DNA of 64,000 bases from Pyrocephalus nanus (Eukaryota > Chordata > Aves > Passeriformes > Tyrannidae): the NCBI GenBank assembly GCA_038380795.1, contig CM076268.1, positions 16,992,001-17,056,000 on the forward strand, given 5' to 3'. Each line of letters begins with the position of its first letter. Position 1 is the first letter of the stretch. Positions 1-13,937 of this stretch are shown in pieces. Both the position numbers and the translations under genes were made by a program. The notes beneath the pieces are model-generated. The model saw only the letters and a list, made by a program, of their open reading frames with translations. It was not told the origin of the DNA and ran no database searches.

Positions 1-3000
1 TTAGCAACAGAGAAAATAGTCCTTGACCTGCACATAAAGCCAGAAGGTCCCAAGGGATGCAGCTGCAGTGTGAGCACAGAAGGGAGAAGAGAGCTCATGG
101 CAGGTGGGGCAGAGGCAGAAGTCCCTCTGGAGCTACAGGAGCAACCGGAGAAGAAGGAAGCTGTGGATAATGGCCCTGTCAAATGCTCATTGCTGGCAAG
201 GAAACCTGTTGAAGTGTTATTTCAGGAGACGAGAGTGTTTTGTCTACAGGCTAGGGAAAGGATTGGACTACAGCTTAAATGATATCTGCAGTTGTTAGCA
301 CTCAGGTGGTTTGAGAAAATAGTAAAAACCAATGATTTTCACTGAGTGTTCCTGTTGTAAAAAACTAAACATCTTTGCTTAAAACAATAAAGAGGACACA
401 AAGTGTGGGTTTTTTCCACTCAGTGGAACATTATTAACAGCTCTAGCACTTGCTTTCTGAAGTGGCCTACATTTTCCAGACAGTATTCTACCTGTTTTCC
501 AATTTGTCTTATTTACTGAGTATTTTTTAAACCCTCAAGGCTTAGCTATCAAAGCAGTACTCATAAAAATGGTCTCTCATGACATTTTTGAAGGATCTTC
601 TCAGACGTCAGGGCTTTTACACTACTCTTGCCTGACTAGAAACCAGAATAAATTCCTAGTATTTTAACTTTATTTTTGTACTGTTCTTTAGGTAAATAGA
701 GTAGTGTAATTCATAGGTACTTTACCTGAGGCTTGTGTGCCAGAGGGACATTTGCCACAGGTTTAAAAAAATCTTGAGACAGTGGTGGATTTTTTTCATT
801 TATGGTTTCAATTTTTGTCAAAGCAACTTCTTGCTTTTCCTGCTCTGAGTCACAAGTTTGTGCAGAACAGAATGCAGCTCCTGCAGTAATTTATGTAGGG
901 GTTTGTTTATGTGCCTTTATAGAGAGAAATCTGCACAGTGGTTTGGAATGTATTTTTTCGCAATTGATTATAAGTTCTGGCCTCCTGTAAATAACCTTTG
1001 CTGCTACTATGAATTTGCTGGTTTTGTGACTACACTGGTAAAGGAGAAGTGTCTAGGTGTCTGTAGGGCAATTCCTCTTATGCTAATGCCAGTCCTGCTG
1101 GACTTTGGCTCCTTATGTATGTCCAAGCATCTTTTGTTCTCCAAAGGGCATTCCTTTTCAACACCATGAGCCCACATGGTTTCCTAGACAGTTTGGATTT
1201 CTCTTCACATAATGGTGCAAATTAAGTGTCTCTGTTCTTCAATAAAACTGGAACATGTGGGACTGCCTCTCACTGGCAAGAAGCACAAAAGTGAAAAAGG
1301 ACAGAACGTGAACTGAAGTCCCTGGATATTTTCCACCATCCGGTCATTAATGCTTGCTGTAGCTCCTCACTTCCCATGCTGGCTGCCAAGAAGAGCTCTG
1401 TGAGCTCCAAACGCAGGGTTAAGGGGATGGCTGGGTAAGGGATGGCTGGGTTGCAGCTCAGTGCTTCTACGGGGAATATTTCTTTGCTCTAAGGAGACAC
1501 TGAAATAGTTGTACTTCCAGCATCTGCTTCCTCTTAGACATCTATTTTACTCCTACATTTGACAGATGGACCAGTGATGGGGAGATGAGTGCTGAGAGCC
1601 TCCAGCTAATTTCACTGATTTGGAAACATAACTGAGAAATACATATATTTTTATCCCTCACTTCTTTCACAGGTGTTCTACTCCTTCATTCAGCAAAGGC
1701 CAGAGCTAAAAAAAAAATTTGAATTTTGTCTAGGGAGGAGTGGAATAGAAGACGGAGGTGTGGCTGGTGTAAATCATTTCACCCATTTTCATGTTTCTGC
1801 GGGCTTGAATATTTCAAACACAATTAACAAATATATTCTTAGTGCAAAGATGGCTTCTGAAGTAGAAGGAGCTCTTTTTTTAGAATTTCTGACTGTACAC
1901 TGAGGACGCAATAAGTAGTTAAGATTTCTCTCAGATAGCTTTTGGCTGTGTTGGTCATTTAACACAGTAATTCTTTCATCATGCTTTCCTCTGTTCTTGG
2001 TCTTCGTGCAAGTTTTCCCTTCATGCATCTCCAGTTCCCAAACTTGCAGTGAAGCTATTCTCACCTTCTGCCCTGCCTGGAATTCACAGGCTTTATGTGC
2101 TAGTGTGAATCAGCAGTCATGAGACGTCATCTGTAGGAAAGACAGCGGTAAAGGAGTTGAAGGTGATTTATCAGAACACTTTAGTAGCAATATCACACTG
2201 GAAAATCATCATACCTGAGTCATTAGGTCCACTTCACAGTCGCCGGCCATTGTGTAATAGATAGCTATCCTAAAGGCTTTCTGAAGTGCCTTATCCCATT
2301 ATATTTAGACTGAAAATTGAAGCACTATGGAAGGGCAGGGATAGTGCCTAAGTGCTATGAGCAATTTCCCATTTGTTCTCCCTGTCAAACGTTCTTCTCT
2401 CAATTCTCTCAAAACACAGCACTGTAGTTAGAAATCATTTGAATCTGATGAGTCAGTGCACGTAGTATTATCCTGGCACAACCGAGGCACTAGCAATTAA
2501 ACCTTATTCTCCAGTTGTTCTGCCCTTTTAATCGCTGCCAGTTCTCATGGGTTTCTGGCTTACTGCTTGCTCGGAAGGAGCTGGAGGCAGATGACCAATC
2601 AGGTGTCACAGAGATGTGCCATACTGATGTCAGTCTAGCAGAGTTAAAATCTACTGTTGGATCAAAAATGATTTGATTTATATAATGAGTCCACCATGGG
2701 GTTATGTTGCAACATCCATTAAAAAAAGAGCAAAACAGCACTGCATACCAATACCATAAAAGGAACTGCAGCTAATTGCATGATTGGCTTAGTTAGTGTT
2801 TGTTATAAATCACAATAATTAGCAAAGTAAACTAAAGTCCAAGTAATTCCTTCTAAAATGTAACGATTTGTAATTTCTTTTTAAAATTGTAAGGCTGGGA
2901 GTAGTTCTTTATGAAGCTGAGGGGGAACCATCACTGGACTGGGCTGCACAGAGTAGACTGCTCTGCAGGACGTGTAAGTCTGCAACCTTCCCATACAGCC

Positions 3001-6000
3001 CTGCCAGCACTCTGACCCTGTGTGCAGGATCTTCCCCTTCTGGTCTACCCTTCCAAACAGAGCCTGGTAATTACATGATATTTTGTATGAGACGAATCAG
3101 TAAAGGGTCAGCATGAGAACAAGAAACTTGTAATTTGTGGCTTAAAGAATGCAATGCTTAACATAATTTGCCTGTAAGTATTTTATGGCAATGTCATGCT
3201 GTCTTCACAGTGCTTTGTAAGGCCAAGTGGATAATCTTTCCTTCTCTCCTAAATATGTTTTGTGTAATACCCTGAACAGCATTTGCAGATGCTAATAAAG
3301 ACAGTATATTTTATAGATGTTCAAATTTTACAAAATTGCATTTCATTATTTGTTTCCTTAGTATAAAGATGTTACATTCTGCAAATACTCACTTTAAGAC
3401 TGACAAGATTTTGAAGACAGGTCAGAATGCAAGTGCCAGAGTTTTACTGTAAGCAGAAGAGACCTTCTGAATGCCAAGTAGGGAAAGATGCGAGTGGAAT
3501 GAGAGTGCTGTGGCCTTGCAGGGGGAGTTGGATCTGAGAGCAGACGGGAAGGCTGCTAAGCCTGTTACTGGGGCTTGAATGTGCAACAACTTTTCCTTAT
3601 GGTCAGATTTGAGGGGAAACAAGGCATTTCAGGAATATTTCTGTGAAAGCTACTGTTTATGGAAACCATTCAAGTTAGCCAATATGAAAACGTGTGTCAA
3701 GTCTTGCTCCTCTCAATAACTTCTTTTGCATTTTATCTAATTGTACTTTAAAAATTTCTCTGAAATCAGTGCCGCCAAATGCCTTGATGCTTTTGGGGTT
3801 TTCCCTCTTTTGATTTTTTTCTCCCTTAAAAGTCTGAGTTAAAACCTACATATCTCCTTTTAAGATTCCCATTTTTGTTAAATAAAAGCAAGAGAAAGAG
3901 GGATATAGGGACAGCAGAGAGAGACTAAGACTAAATGGAAATGGACATTTGTTAACTTGGCTCTCATAACCTCACTGTTTCCTCCTTCTTTGCCTCTTAA
4001 GAACTGCAAATGGTTCCTTTTGCAAGCACATGGAGTTACTGAGTTTTCTGCTCAGTACGTTTCTGTCCTCCAGGACTCTGACAAATTACAGGCACTGCAT
4101 TCTGTGAGAAGCATCCACAGTGCACAAAGCCAGTCAATGCCCCCATCAGCAGTTCAGTGTTAGCACTTCACTGAGACCACACAGAACGGTGGATAATTCA
4201 GATGGCAAATTTGCCAGGTGGAACACAAGCTGAGGAAGCTCTTGTGGCCACTGGTGTCCTACACTCTCGTTTCTAGATTGTCACTAGCTACCCCCAATGG
4301 AAGGCATCTATTTGATTCCATTTCATATCCAAGAAAATTAAAAAATATCTTCTAGGAGCATCTCCTGCCCATGAGCTAATGTTCCCTCCAGGTCTAAGAG
4401 AAAATGCTTGGAAACAACTTCTTCAGGGTATTCTGCAGCATAAAAAAAAGTTTCCTTGAATATAATAAAAAAATTAATATATCTTAACACTGTTTAAAGT
4501 ATTAACTTGTCTTGCCCTGCCCTATGAACACTTAAATATTATTAAATTGCTATTGGATAAAATCCACAAGCAATTCCTGAAGGTGTCCAGGGGGAATGTA
4601 TTCCTCCACTTGTCTGCAATAGGAATGAGTTGGAAGTAAGTGCTCAGTTGTTGGGGTTTCTCACAGCTGAGGTACCTTTGGGGCAGGCATTCCCAGAACT
4701 AGGCAATTGTGAAATGCTTACAAGAGAATCTGAAGCTGCAGTAGACAGCATTTGCCTGTGGGCATAAGCAGCAGCTAAATGGTAATCAGGGGAGCAGAAG
4801 GATTTAGATACTAAAGTTCCTTTCTGGATCTGGACCTCAGTGCAATGAAGCTTCCACTGGATTTCAACAGGTGGCCTTTTGTTTGACCTCTGGTTCTCCC
4901 TTCACTTTCAAAAGGAAAGTGGATGCACAGTAAGGTTGCCATATGACCCTGACAATACTTGAAGTAGAGATAAAGGGGTTTATGGGTAACTTGTATGTGC
5001 TTGGAGGAAACGGTTTTTCATGGAAAAAATGGCAGATTCCTTCTCACAAATGTATACAGTATTTACCTTTTCCAGAAAAAAACACAGCTAATTTCTGTAT
5101 ACAGTTTTGCAGAGTTCCTATACAGTTCTTAGGTGTGAAAAGTTACATTTTTTTCCAACTGTGTATAGATTTATTGAGCATTTATTAATGGCTAGAAGCA
5201 CAGTCTACACTGAAACATGTATCTAAACGTTGTTTAAATGCCGTCAAGAAAGCCAAAAATATTTTTCCTAATAAGAAATAAAGCACAGTCCTGTGTTGTT
5301 CTGATGTCAGCCATGCTGACGTAGCAAATATTTATTTATAAATTTGTTTTGCTAGAGAGTACCTTAAGGACATGACTACCACATTTCCAAGAAGATGCCA
5401 CAACAGATCCCATATTAAACAATATCCCAGCTTCATTTTCAATGAAGAGGGTTTTCTTTTTAATTTAAAAATGAAACATCATCTGAAATGAACATACACT
5501 TACCCAAGTTGTGGATTAATCAGGCCCTGCCTTCAGCTGCCTTTATTACGCCTTCACAACAGAAAGTATTTTATGCTCACCTAAAACACGGCTTCATCTA
5601 CTTTTATCTTTTTTGAGAGCTGATGGCAAAGGTGAACACACAGTATGTTCTAATAGCCTCATTTACATATTTTTTTATATCACGATTCTTTTGCTTTATC
5701 TAGGTTATCCCACCTCAACCTTATTCTGGATAATTGAGCAGTGAGTGTACAGCAGAATTAAGTAATGAAGGAGAAATATCTCAGGCAGAGACTGTACCCC
5801 CAGCAGCTTCCCAGGGCTGAAGAGAACTAAAAGAGTGCTAAGTCAAGTTTGCACCTTCTGGATTTGGCCCCTGCATAAGAAGAGCTCAGTGAGGTGAGGA
5901 GCTGCCCTCCTTCATTGTGACTTTGAGCAGCACAGTGAGCTGCCCTGAAGTCACTGGGAGAATTAGTTGGTCCACAGAGCACTTTGGCCACACTTCTGAC

Positions 6001-6916
6001 TATCCAGCTTGTCCTCTAGACCTTTCCTGAGGTCAGCCTGAGTCACAGACTTACATGTAGGGGCAATGCAGATGGGCAGACTATTGGGAACCACAGCTAC
6101 ATAAGGCTTCACAAACAGAGCAGGAAAAGGGGGCGTGTATCTTCTGCCTGGCCACTTTATAGCACAAAGACTACGAAGTCCCCAAAATATGCAGGGCCAG
6201 GTCATGGCTTTAAAAGCACAGATATTAGGATTATGAGAAGGAACCACAATTTTAACTTCTAGCAGAGTCAGAAGACAGATGCACTTCTAGCCTTAAATCC
6301 TTGAAAAGTAAAGGCTACAAGGCCTTGCAGTCTGCCCTCTGGTCTCTGGGTGCTTATGGGATCTAGTGGTCATACCATATCTCTCACAACCACTAAATGA
6401 TCCTAAAAAAAAAAAAATATATAGAAGAATAATTTAAGAGCTGAGGAGACATGCCAGAAGTGTCAGAGGTAGACATCTTCCCTATCCCCAGCTGTGCTCA
6501 GTGGGAGCTACATTAAAAACACTCTGTCCTGGGTCTGAGTTCCGCATGCCCATGTTAGAGCTTTCCAGAAGGTACTCTTTTATGCTCAATACAACAACTT
6601 GATTTCAAACTGCAAACCACAGACAGGCAGGATCTTCTGTCTCCCAAATAAGAAAGCCTAATTTCTACATAGAATCTTAAGTTTTCCACGTCTCTTGAGA
6701 CAACACTGCTTAGAGGACCTGAAATAGAGGACAGCCATCACTAATGCTGCAGGCCAAAATCTTTCTTTGCAGCAACTAGCTCAGTTACATCTAAGCCATC
6801 CATCCTAAATACTCGTCTCACCAACAGGACTTAGGGTTGTGTAGCTGACATTCAAGGGCTGTCAGTTAAGAGGGCTTGATATAGGGTATGTGTAGAGGCT
6901 CAGAGTGTAAGGGTGG
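1..6916. other. Intergenic, no gene recognised
   Basis: Only short ORFs without recognisable protein similarity occur, the longest 103 codons (858-1169). No CR1 tail, LTR or structural RNA was recognised. Sequence is moderately AT-rich with short homopolymers such as the A tract at 6405-6417. Confidence 0.7.
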
Positions 6917-7343
6917 GCCATCACAGGACAGAGCATCTCTTCTATAATGAAAGGCTGAGAGAGTTGGGATTGTTCACCTAGAGAAAGACAAGGCTCCAGG
7001 GAGACCTTATTGTTGCCTTTCAGTACCAAAAGGGGGCTTAGAAAAAAGATAGGGACAGAATTCTTAGCAGGGCCTATTGTGACAGGACAAGGGGTAAGGG
7101 TTTTAAACTAAAATAGGGTAGATTTAAGCTAGATATAAGGAAGAAATGTTTTATGGTGAGTGTGAGAAAACACTGGAACCGGTTGCTCAGAGAGTTGGTT
7201 GAGTCACTGTCTCCAAAGGTATTAAAAAGGCGTGTAGATATGGTGCTTAGGAACATGGTTTAGTGGTGGACTTGACAGTGTTAGGTTTATGGTTGGACTC
7301 AATGAATTTATAGGTCTTTTCCAACCTAAATGATTCAATAATT
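6917..7343 (+). repeat. CR1 LINE 3' fragment
   Basis: The text follows the 3' part of the avian CR1 consensus in the forward direction: GAGAGAGTTGGGATTGTTCA, then GTGACAGGACAAGG, then ACATGGTTTAGTGGTGGACT, and an end at TTTTCCAACCTAAATGATTC. This is a 5'-truncated, inactive copy with many substitutions and small indels. The minus-strand ORF inside it is a shadow. Confidence 0.92.
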
Positions 7344-10300
7344 ACTTTTGAAAATCCACTGTAGACAGTGAGTGAGCCCTGATCTGTCATTATTCTCCCT
7401 TCCCCTTCTAAAAACATCACCTATGTACACCTAAGTTCACTGCACACAATTCTAAACCCTTCCCCCACTCCTTTGAAAGCCAGGTGCATTTTTTTTGGAG
7501 TAGTGGGGGTTTTCTTTTAATAAGGGAGTGAATTCATGTGAAGGCAAAGAACTTTTCTGTAAGAAACATTCATTCCCTCTAAAGAAAATCAAGAAAGGAC
7601 CAGTGAGACAGCAGCACTCAGGGAAGTGCTTCTGTAGAACTCATCCCTTCTTGAGAAAAATCTTTCTGGGTAATTCTCTGAAGAATTCATTCAGAATATT
7701 TCAGAGAATTATTTCAGTGACTTCAATTTATCCCATATAAACCAGTTATATTTAGACAAGTTGCAGTCAAAACTATGTGATGCCATAATTGATTTATGTG
7801 CAGAGCAGCAACAAATGAGTAATAAAGTTAAAAAGTAATGAGAGGTCTAGCAGATGGGCACAGCACCAAAATAAACATTCTGATAAAAACACAGATTCAG
7901 CAAACCACCAAACCCAACAGATTCTTGGGAGTTTGGCTTTGTTTGGGTTAACTAAGTAAATTTGCTAAGGATGTTGTTAAAATACTATAATATGAAGGCA
8001 CAGAGCATGCCAAGGAAAGTTCAACATAATCTAGATATAAGAGTATCAGGATCTCAGAGAAAACATGCAGAACATACTGTAGCTCAGTTGCACTTTGCCC
8101 CCATCCTAAAAACTTACAAACCCTTCCAGAAGAGCTGCCCTTTCCCACAATCTATGTCACTAAAACTAAATGCAGCAGTGGTATTGGTGCACCCAGAGCC
8201 TTCAGCTGCTGTTCCTCACATCATGCCTTCACATCTTGTATGAAATTACTTTCATTTCAGGAAACTGGGCTCAAACTTGGGAAAAAAAAGTACAGTAATG
8301 CAAGTGTATAAAATACTGTGCTATCTTAATGGGACATGGCAACTTGGCAAATAACTTCTCATTAGTAAGATTTTTGATCAACTTGGTTCCTGTTTTCTGC
8401 ATCAGGATGGGAAATGTTAGATAAATAATACTTTTGTATTGGAGAATGTGGTCTAATTATCACTGACTAATCCAGTGTCATTACCAGTAGTAGTTTGGGT
8501 GCAGATTCTGAAACTCAGCAGCTCCCTTACTTCCCATACCACAGAGCCTGCAACCTGCTCATAGATGAGGGAAGTGGCTAATCCCCCCTTTTAATCAGAA
8601 AAGGACAGTCAGAGGCTCTACTCCATGATAATAAAAGATGAAGTGGATAACTCTGCTACACAAACCATTGCAAACTACAAATGACATGGAAGGATTGTCA
8701 ACAGGGTGATTTTCTTGTGAACAGAAATAACATTCAATTATATATTTTTGGGCTAAGAAGATCTGAAAGTTGCCTTCAACTGCAATTATAACCTGTGGAT
8801 GACAGAATGTATTTCCAGAGACCATCATCTGTTCTGGGCAGATAATGAGATTTACGTGGCCAGATACCAAGTCCAAATTTTAAAAACACTTTCAGAGAAA
8901 TCTTTCTAGCATAATGGTTTCTCAACAACTCTAAGTCAATCCAAGTACAAGGCCCCATCAGAAAATTTTCCCTGCCCTCCTCCTTTGTCTGTATGTTTCC
9001 TGCTTTCTGCTGGACCAGTGGGACCAGGCAGCGACAGGAGCAGGACACACATCTAGCTGTAAAACAGACTCATTCTTTACTGGGCTCAGTTTTCAGCAGA
9101 AGAAAAGTTTTAGTTACAGAAGTGCTTTTGAACCATGTACAGTTCAAATACTTTTTTGATTTCTGTAAATAAATAAGCCGGTTTGTCCTGCACCAGCAGC
9201 AGCTCGGGAGGATGGGAGCTGGAGTGTGCTCCCCACCCGGCCCTGCATGGTCCCTGGTGCCCAGAGCTGGCAGCCTGGAGCCTACACCCTCTGAGGGACT
9301 CCTGGCCTTGGGAAGAAACCCCTTGCATGACTGGGAGCAGGGCTGAAAGGACCAGTCTGTGCTGCCAATTTAATGTCTAGGTCTGAGCAAACTTTGTAGG
9401 GTGAGAACTCAGGATGAATATAGAGTTATTTAAAAAAAAAAAAAATATATATATGGCAGGCAACTCAGAAAAGTAGTTTTAGTCAGAAACAAAACTTGAA
9501 TACTATACAAATGAGGAAATTTTGGTCACAGGAGACTATAGAGGGGTTTTCTAAAATAGGCATTTGTTGGCTATGGCTGCCTCAGTCTATCAAATCAACA
9601 TTTTCTAAATTAAGCGGGATTTATATAAACACAGCACGGTCTCTAAGGTGCTGTTTATGGTCTGTCTGGTATAAATATTTATGATCATTCTAAAATTAGT
9701 GATTTTTCTAAAGTGTGCTCCTGTTTAATATAGCTCCTGACAGTTTCTATGGTAAATATCCAGTTTTGCTTCTTAAGAGAGAAGTAAAGGCAACATAGAA
9801 ACCCACTGTAAATAGTGCTGCAATGGCGGCTAATCAACGGAGGGTTGTTCTCAGCTGTAAACTCCTGTGGACTCTGCTGTCTGAGAAGAATTCACTCCTA
9901 CACAGTTTTCCCCAGGGTACACAATCGTTTTCCCACATGACCGTGTAAGCACATCCATGCCCCGCAGCAGTATATATAGGAACAGAGTGCTGGGAGGAAG
10001 CACTGGAGCCTCCCGCTGCCTCCTGCCATGGAACGCATGCGATCACACGGAATGCATCTGCTTACTCAGATCTGGTGTCAGAAGGATAATTCGTGTCCTC
10101 TCTGCAGAACTAAAAATAAATTGGGTTCAGACTGAGTTCAACAATCTAAGGCTGCACATTAGCAGTTATCACTTTTCCTGAGAGGTGAGGCACTCTTCAA
10201 GTTCCCACTAATAGGAAAGCAACCAGATAAGAGCCCAGTGCTCTGAGGTGACTCATACTGATTGGTCGTGACTTCAGTGGGCTTTTATGAGCCATGACTA

Positions 10301-11040
10301 CAGCATCTTTTAGCAGGATTTCCTTGAGTCACTGGCCTGTCTATTCTAGATCCATAGATCTATGGAACCTGAGCAACTTTATAGAATAGACTGTTCCTGT
10401 TCGTGTACTGCTTTATGAATTATAAAGTGCAACTGTGGGTAGACTGTCAATTAATTTCTATCTTAATCTCTCTTTTGAATAACAAAGCTGTATTAATAAG
10501 TTGAAACCATCTCTTTGCCAGATCTTGCAAGTCAAATCTACTCTTAGTATAGAATTACCAAACAAGAGTAATAAACGACTGCAAATTATTATGAACTTTC
10601 AAGTCCCTGACCAAATTCAGTCATTCAGTGTCTCTTCTTCCTCTGCCTTTTCTCATTCCCAGTCTTCTCACTTTTTACGCTGCTAGGAACATGAACTTCA
10701 GAGCAAGAGCTTTACAACTTTGCTATGGTCCTCCACTTGAACCACTTCAGCAAATCTCAAACACAGAAAAAATTAAAATTCACTTAAGACAATTTACCAG
10801 GAAGACAGAAAGCTGGTGAATGTGATGAGACCAACCCACTGCCACAATTCAATCTACATGTGCTGACAAGTTGAATGATCAATGTACATTTGCAAATGGG
10901 AATGAATTTGTCCAAAATGGAACAAGCTAGGCAGTAGTCACTGAAATGGAAAGAAATGGATTCTAAAAAGATTTTGAGATCTCAGGGAATAATTAACTGA
11001 ACACTGTATTATTGTTTATAAATACCTGATAGCTGTGGTG
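7344..11040. other. Intergenic, no gene recognised
   Basis: This stretch holds an A tract at 9431-9443, a GC-richer block at about 9180-9330, and the TATA-plus-ATG arrangement near 10 kb described separately. Overlapping minus-strand ORFs at 8595-9048 show no recognisable protein. Confidence 0.65.
9971..10135 (+). promoter_or_regulatory. Possible TATA promoter with short Kozak-led ORF (speculative)
   Basis: TATATATAGG at 9971-9980 is followed 48 bases later by TGCCATGG, a good start context at 10028. The ORF from that ATG is 35 codons (MERMRSHGMH...) and ends at TGA 10133-10135. The spacing would place a start site near 10000-10005 with a leader of about 25 bases. The peptide is not recognised, and no splice structure or poly(A) site is evident. 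It may be chance in a slightly GC-richer patch. Confidence 0.15.
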
Positions 11041-11345
11041 GGAAGTAAAGAAGAATGAGCCAGACTCTTCTCTGTGCTGACAGGACTGTGACAGGACAAG
11101 AGGCAACCGGCAAAACTGAAACACAGGAAATTCCCCTTGAAAGCAAAAATACCACTTTTTCACTTTGGGGTAATCAAACACTGGAATAAGTCAGAGATTT
11201 TGGAGTGTCTACTCTTGGAGATATTCAAAGCTGGACTAGGCAGAGCCCTGGGTACCAGCCCTGGCTGCAGCTGCTTTGAGCAAAGGACTTAGCCTTGATA
11301 ATGTCCAGAGGTCCCTGCCAACATCCACCTCACTGTGACTCTTTA
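11041..11345 (+). repeat. CR1 LINE 3' fragment, strongly diverged
   Basis: CR1 landmarks are recognisable but worn: CTGTGACAGGACAAGAGGCA, AACACTGGAATAAGTCAG, GGAGATATTCAAAGCTGGAC, and an end near AGGTCCCTGCCAACATCCAC. It is in the forward orientation. A second CR1 3' end in the same orientation follows about 200 bp later. Confidence 0.8.
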
Positions 11346-11549
11346 GTACCTACACAGAGATCAGAAATATGAGAATTCTTTGTTAGAATAGAAGGACCAG
11401 AAACTTACCCACGTGACAATATTCGAGTAATAAATGATAATAAATTATTTAAGTAAACTGCAAAATTTTGAATATTTCACTTGCTGGAGCAACTTTTTAA
11501 GGACTATTGTAGACACTCCATCAATACCAATTTTGAAATCAAATTAGAC

Positions 11550-11828
11550 TTTATTCTAAAGATAGTGATAAGGAACAGGGGCTTTAAACTGAAAGAGAAT
11601 AGGTTTAGATTAGATATTAGAAGGAAATTATTCACTGTGAGGGTAGTGAAGCACTGGAACAGGTTGTCCAGAGAAGTTGTGGATGCCCCATCCCTGGAAC
11701 TGTTCAAGGCTAGGTTCACTGAGGCCCTGAGCAACCTGGTCTAGTGGAAGGTGTCCCTGTCCATGGCCAGGGGGTTGGAATGAGATGGTCTTTAAGTTCC
11801 TGCCCAAGGTAAACCATTCTATCATTGC
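11550..11828 (+). repeat. CR1 LINE 3' fragment
   Basis: Forward-strand CR1 landmarks are TTAGATATTAGAAGGAAATT, AAGCACTGGAACAGGTTGTC, CCATCCCTGGAACTGTTCAA and an end at AACCATTCTATCATTG. The GAAGGTGTCCCTGTCCATGG block suggests a different CR1 subfamily from the 7-kb copy. The ORFs here on both strands belong to the repeat and are not genes. Confidence 0.9.
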
Positions 11829-13911
11829 ATATATTCAGCTAGGAGCAAATTCAGTAAAATCCCTCGTCTAAGCTGCACTGTGTTTATGTTAGGTTATTTT
11901 TAATAATGGTCTCCTAGTTAATGGTTTATTCTGCATAAAGTATATTCATATAGTTCAGCAAAAGCACATTTCTGAATCGGGCCAATATGTTCCAGTGAAT
12001 TTAACTATCTTGTTACATCTTTCAGCTTATGATTTTCAGTACATTCAGAAAATTGAAAAAATGCAAAGTACATTTTCTGTCACCATGTAGGAAAATACTA
12101 CTATGAGAAGACCAGTGGATATGCTTTTTTAACTCCATAAATATGTCTTTAAAGAAATGAAAATACCGTTGAGAAAAAAATATAGCACAATAGAGCCCTT
12201 AATAAGCCCTATTTCTCCCTGGGGTGCCCTGCAGGATTGGTCTTCACAGGGAAAAAGTATTGATGTATCTCTTAGAGTGTGGTTTTAAAAAGTTTTAAGA
12301 GGAAATCTCCTAAAGTACAGCTGTAACCATGATGCCAAACTTTGGTAATACCTGTGAATTTGTGTATTCCTTCTGACTACAGAGGATGACCAGGTGTCAT
12401 GGGCACAGGACTGAAGCTTACAGGGAACTTTTGAATTTCAAGCTGGCTTGGAATCCATGAGCAAGTGTGCTTGAGCGATTCATTTCCTAGTTTGCTATGT
12501 CACTGGGACAGCAGCCAGTGCAGGTAGTGTATTGCACATGAACAGAGTGCCTATAAAGGCCTGCTTCAGTTCAAATATTTTTCTTGTAGATAGCCCATCG
12601 ATTAGGTCTGTGCAGCCTCTTTGTCCAGTTATGATGTGCTGCAACCATTCAGGTTACAGCACTGAGTTTGCTGCTTGTCCTGCTTGTATGAAAAGCAGAA
12701 TATCTTTCCCATCTTTCCCTTTGACTGTGGCAACTTTCAGAAATGAAGGTGGTGCAGCTTTTCAGCATTTTCTGTGGGATGCCTGGGTAGTGACAGCCTG
12801 GGATCTGCACTGGCAGACCAGTGTGGCAGACCAGGAGAGAGAGCTGGGGGCTGTTTTTCACAGCCAGACCAAATCCCTTCAGACACAAAGAAGACATTTT
12901 TAGAATAAATAATATTCAATCAGTAGACAAAGCGATGAGTTTCACAAAATTGATGCTCAGGAAGGAAGACTGGAGATATCAGGGCAAGAGGATTGTCATC
13001 TTTATGGAGCCATATTAAATATGTGCTGAGTTTTTCCAGAACAAAGGAAGTAAAACTAATTTGGCTAAAGCCACCAAGTGTGTTTGACCTTTCTTCCCTA
13101 AAAGCAAAACCTTACACTTGAGCTGGGGCCTCCCTCATGTGAAAAGAATAAAAAAGATCTTGCTTCCTCCAGTACATTTTTCATTTCTAGAGATGGGGAA
13201 GATGCTGTTTGTAATCTATGTGATTCCAGCCTTTCACCCTAATCAGTGTGGCCAGAGGGACTGTGTGACAGATACACCTCCCCACAGAAGCAAAGCTCTG
13301 CATTTTTAATGCCTTGGAGCACCTTGGAACAGACCTTTGAATCTGCAAGAATCAGGGCTCACAAAGTGACCAATGTCACCAGCCTCCCCCTCTACCCCTG
13401 AACTCAACTTTCTTTATCAGAAAACCAAACAAAATTATCACATCCACAAAGAGGAACATAAAGAACATTTCTCACTGTTACAGGTACATGGAGTCTCAGA
13501 CCCCTTCTTCCCCACCCCCAGACTCCCCAGCCCCCCAGGAGTAACTGGAGAGGCTGCAGCAACCCTGGGGCAATGGTGCAGAAAGGGCACAACTCACTCT
13601 CTCACATGAGCAAATTTCTGAATACCCAGTGTGGGTAAATTAAATACCAACATTATTTGCCAGGACTGGTGCTTTGTTTCTGTGGTTCACCAGCAGAGAT
13701 CATTTTGCAAAAGAAGTGCAAACAAGCACTGCCATTTCTTTTTTTAAATCTGAATCTGATGACTGGCAGACTCCGTAGCAGCTTCCTGGGCATCTGGACA
13801 GTGGGTCAGCTGCCCAACACAGAGTTAAAAGAGTATCTCACAACTTGTACAAAGGAATTGTTGTTGGTTTTTAATGTGGTTTTTAATTCCTTCTACTTAT
13901 GAGAAAAATAA

Positions 13912-13937
13912 AAGGAGAGGAGAGAGAGAGAGAGGAA
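13912..13937 (+). repeat. (GA)n purine microsatellite
   Basis: This is a short run of GGAGA and GA repeats followed by an A tract and CCCCC. It is simple sequence only. Confidence 0.9.

Noticed and set aside
8595..9048. Two overlapping minus-strand ORFs of about 90 codons
   Set aside because: There is no recognisable domain, the frames differ and no splice sites join them. The length is not unusual for non-coding sequence.
11481..11744. 87-codon plus-strand ORF with a helix-like sequence
   Set aside because: It is mostly the translation of the CR1 tail at 11550-11828 (NRLSREVVDAPSLELFKARF is typical CR1 text), not a gene.
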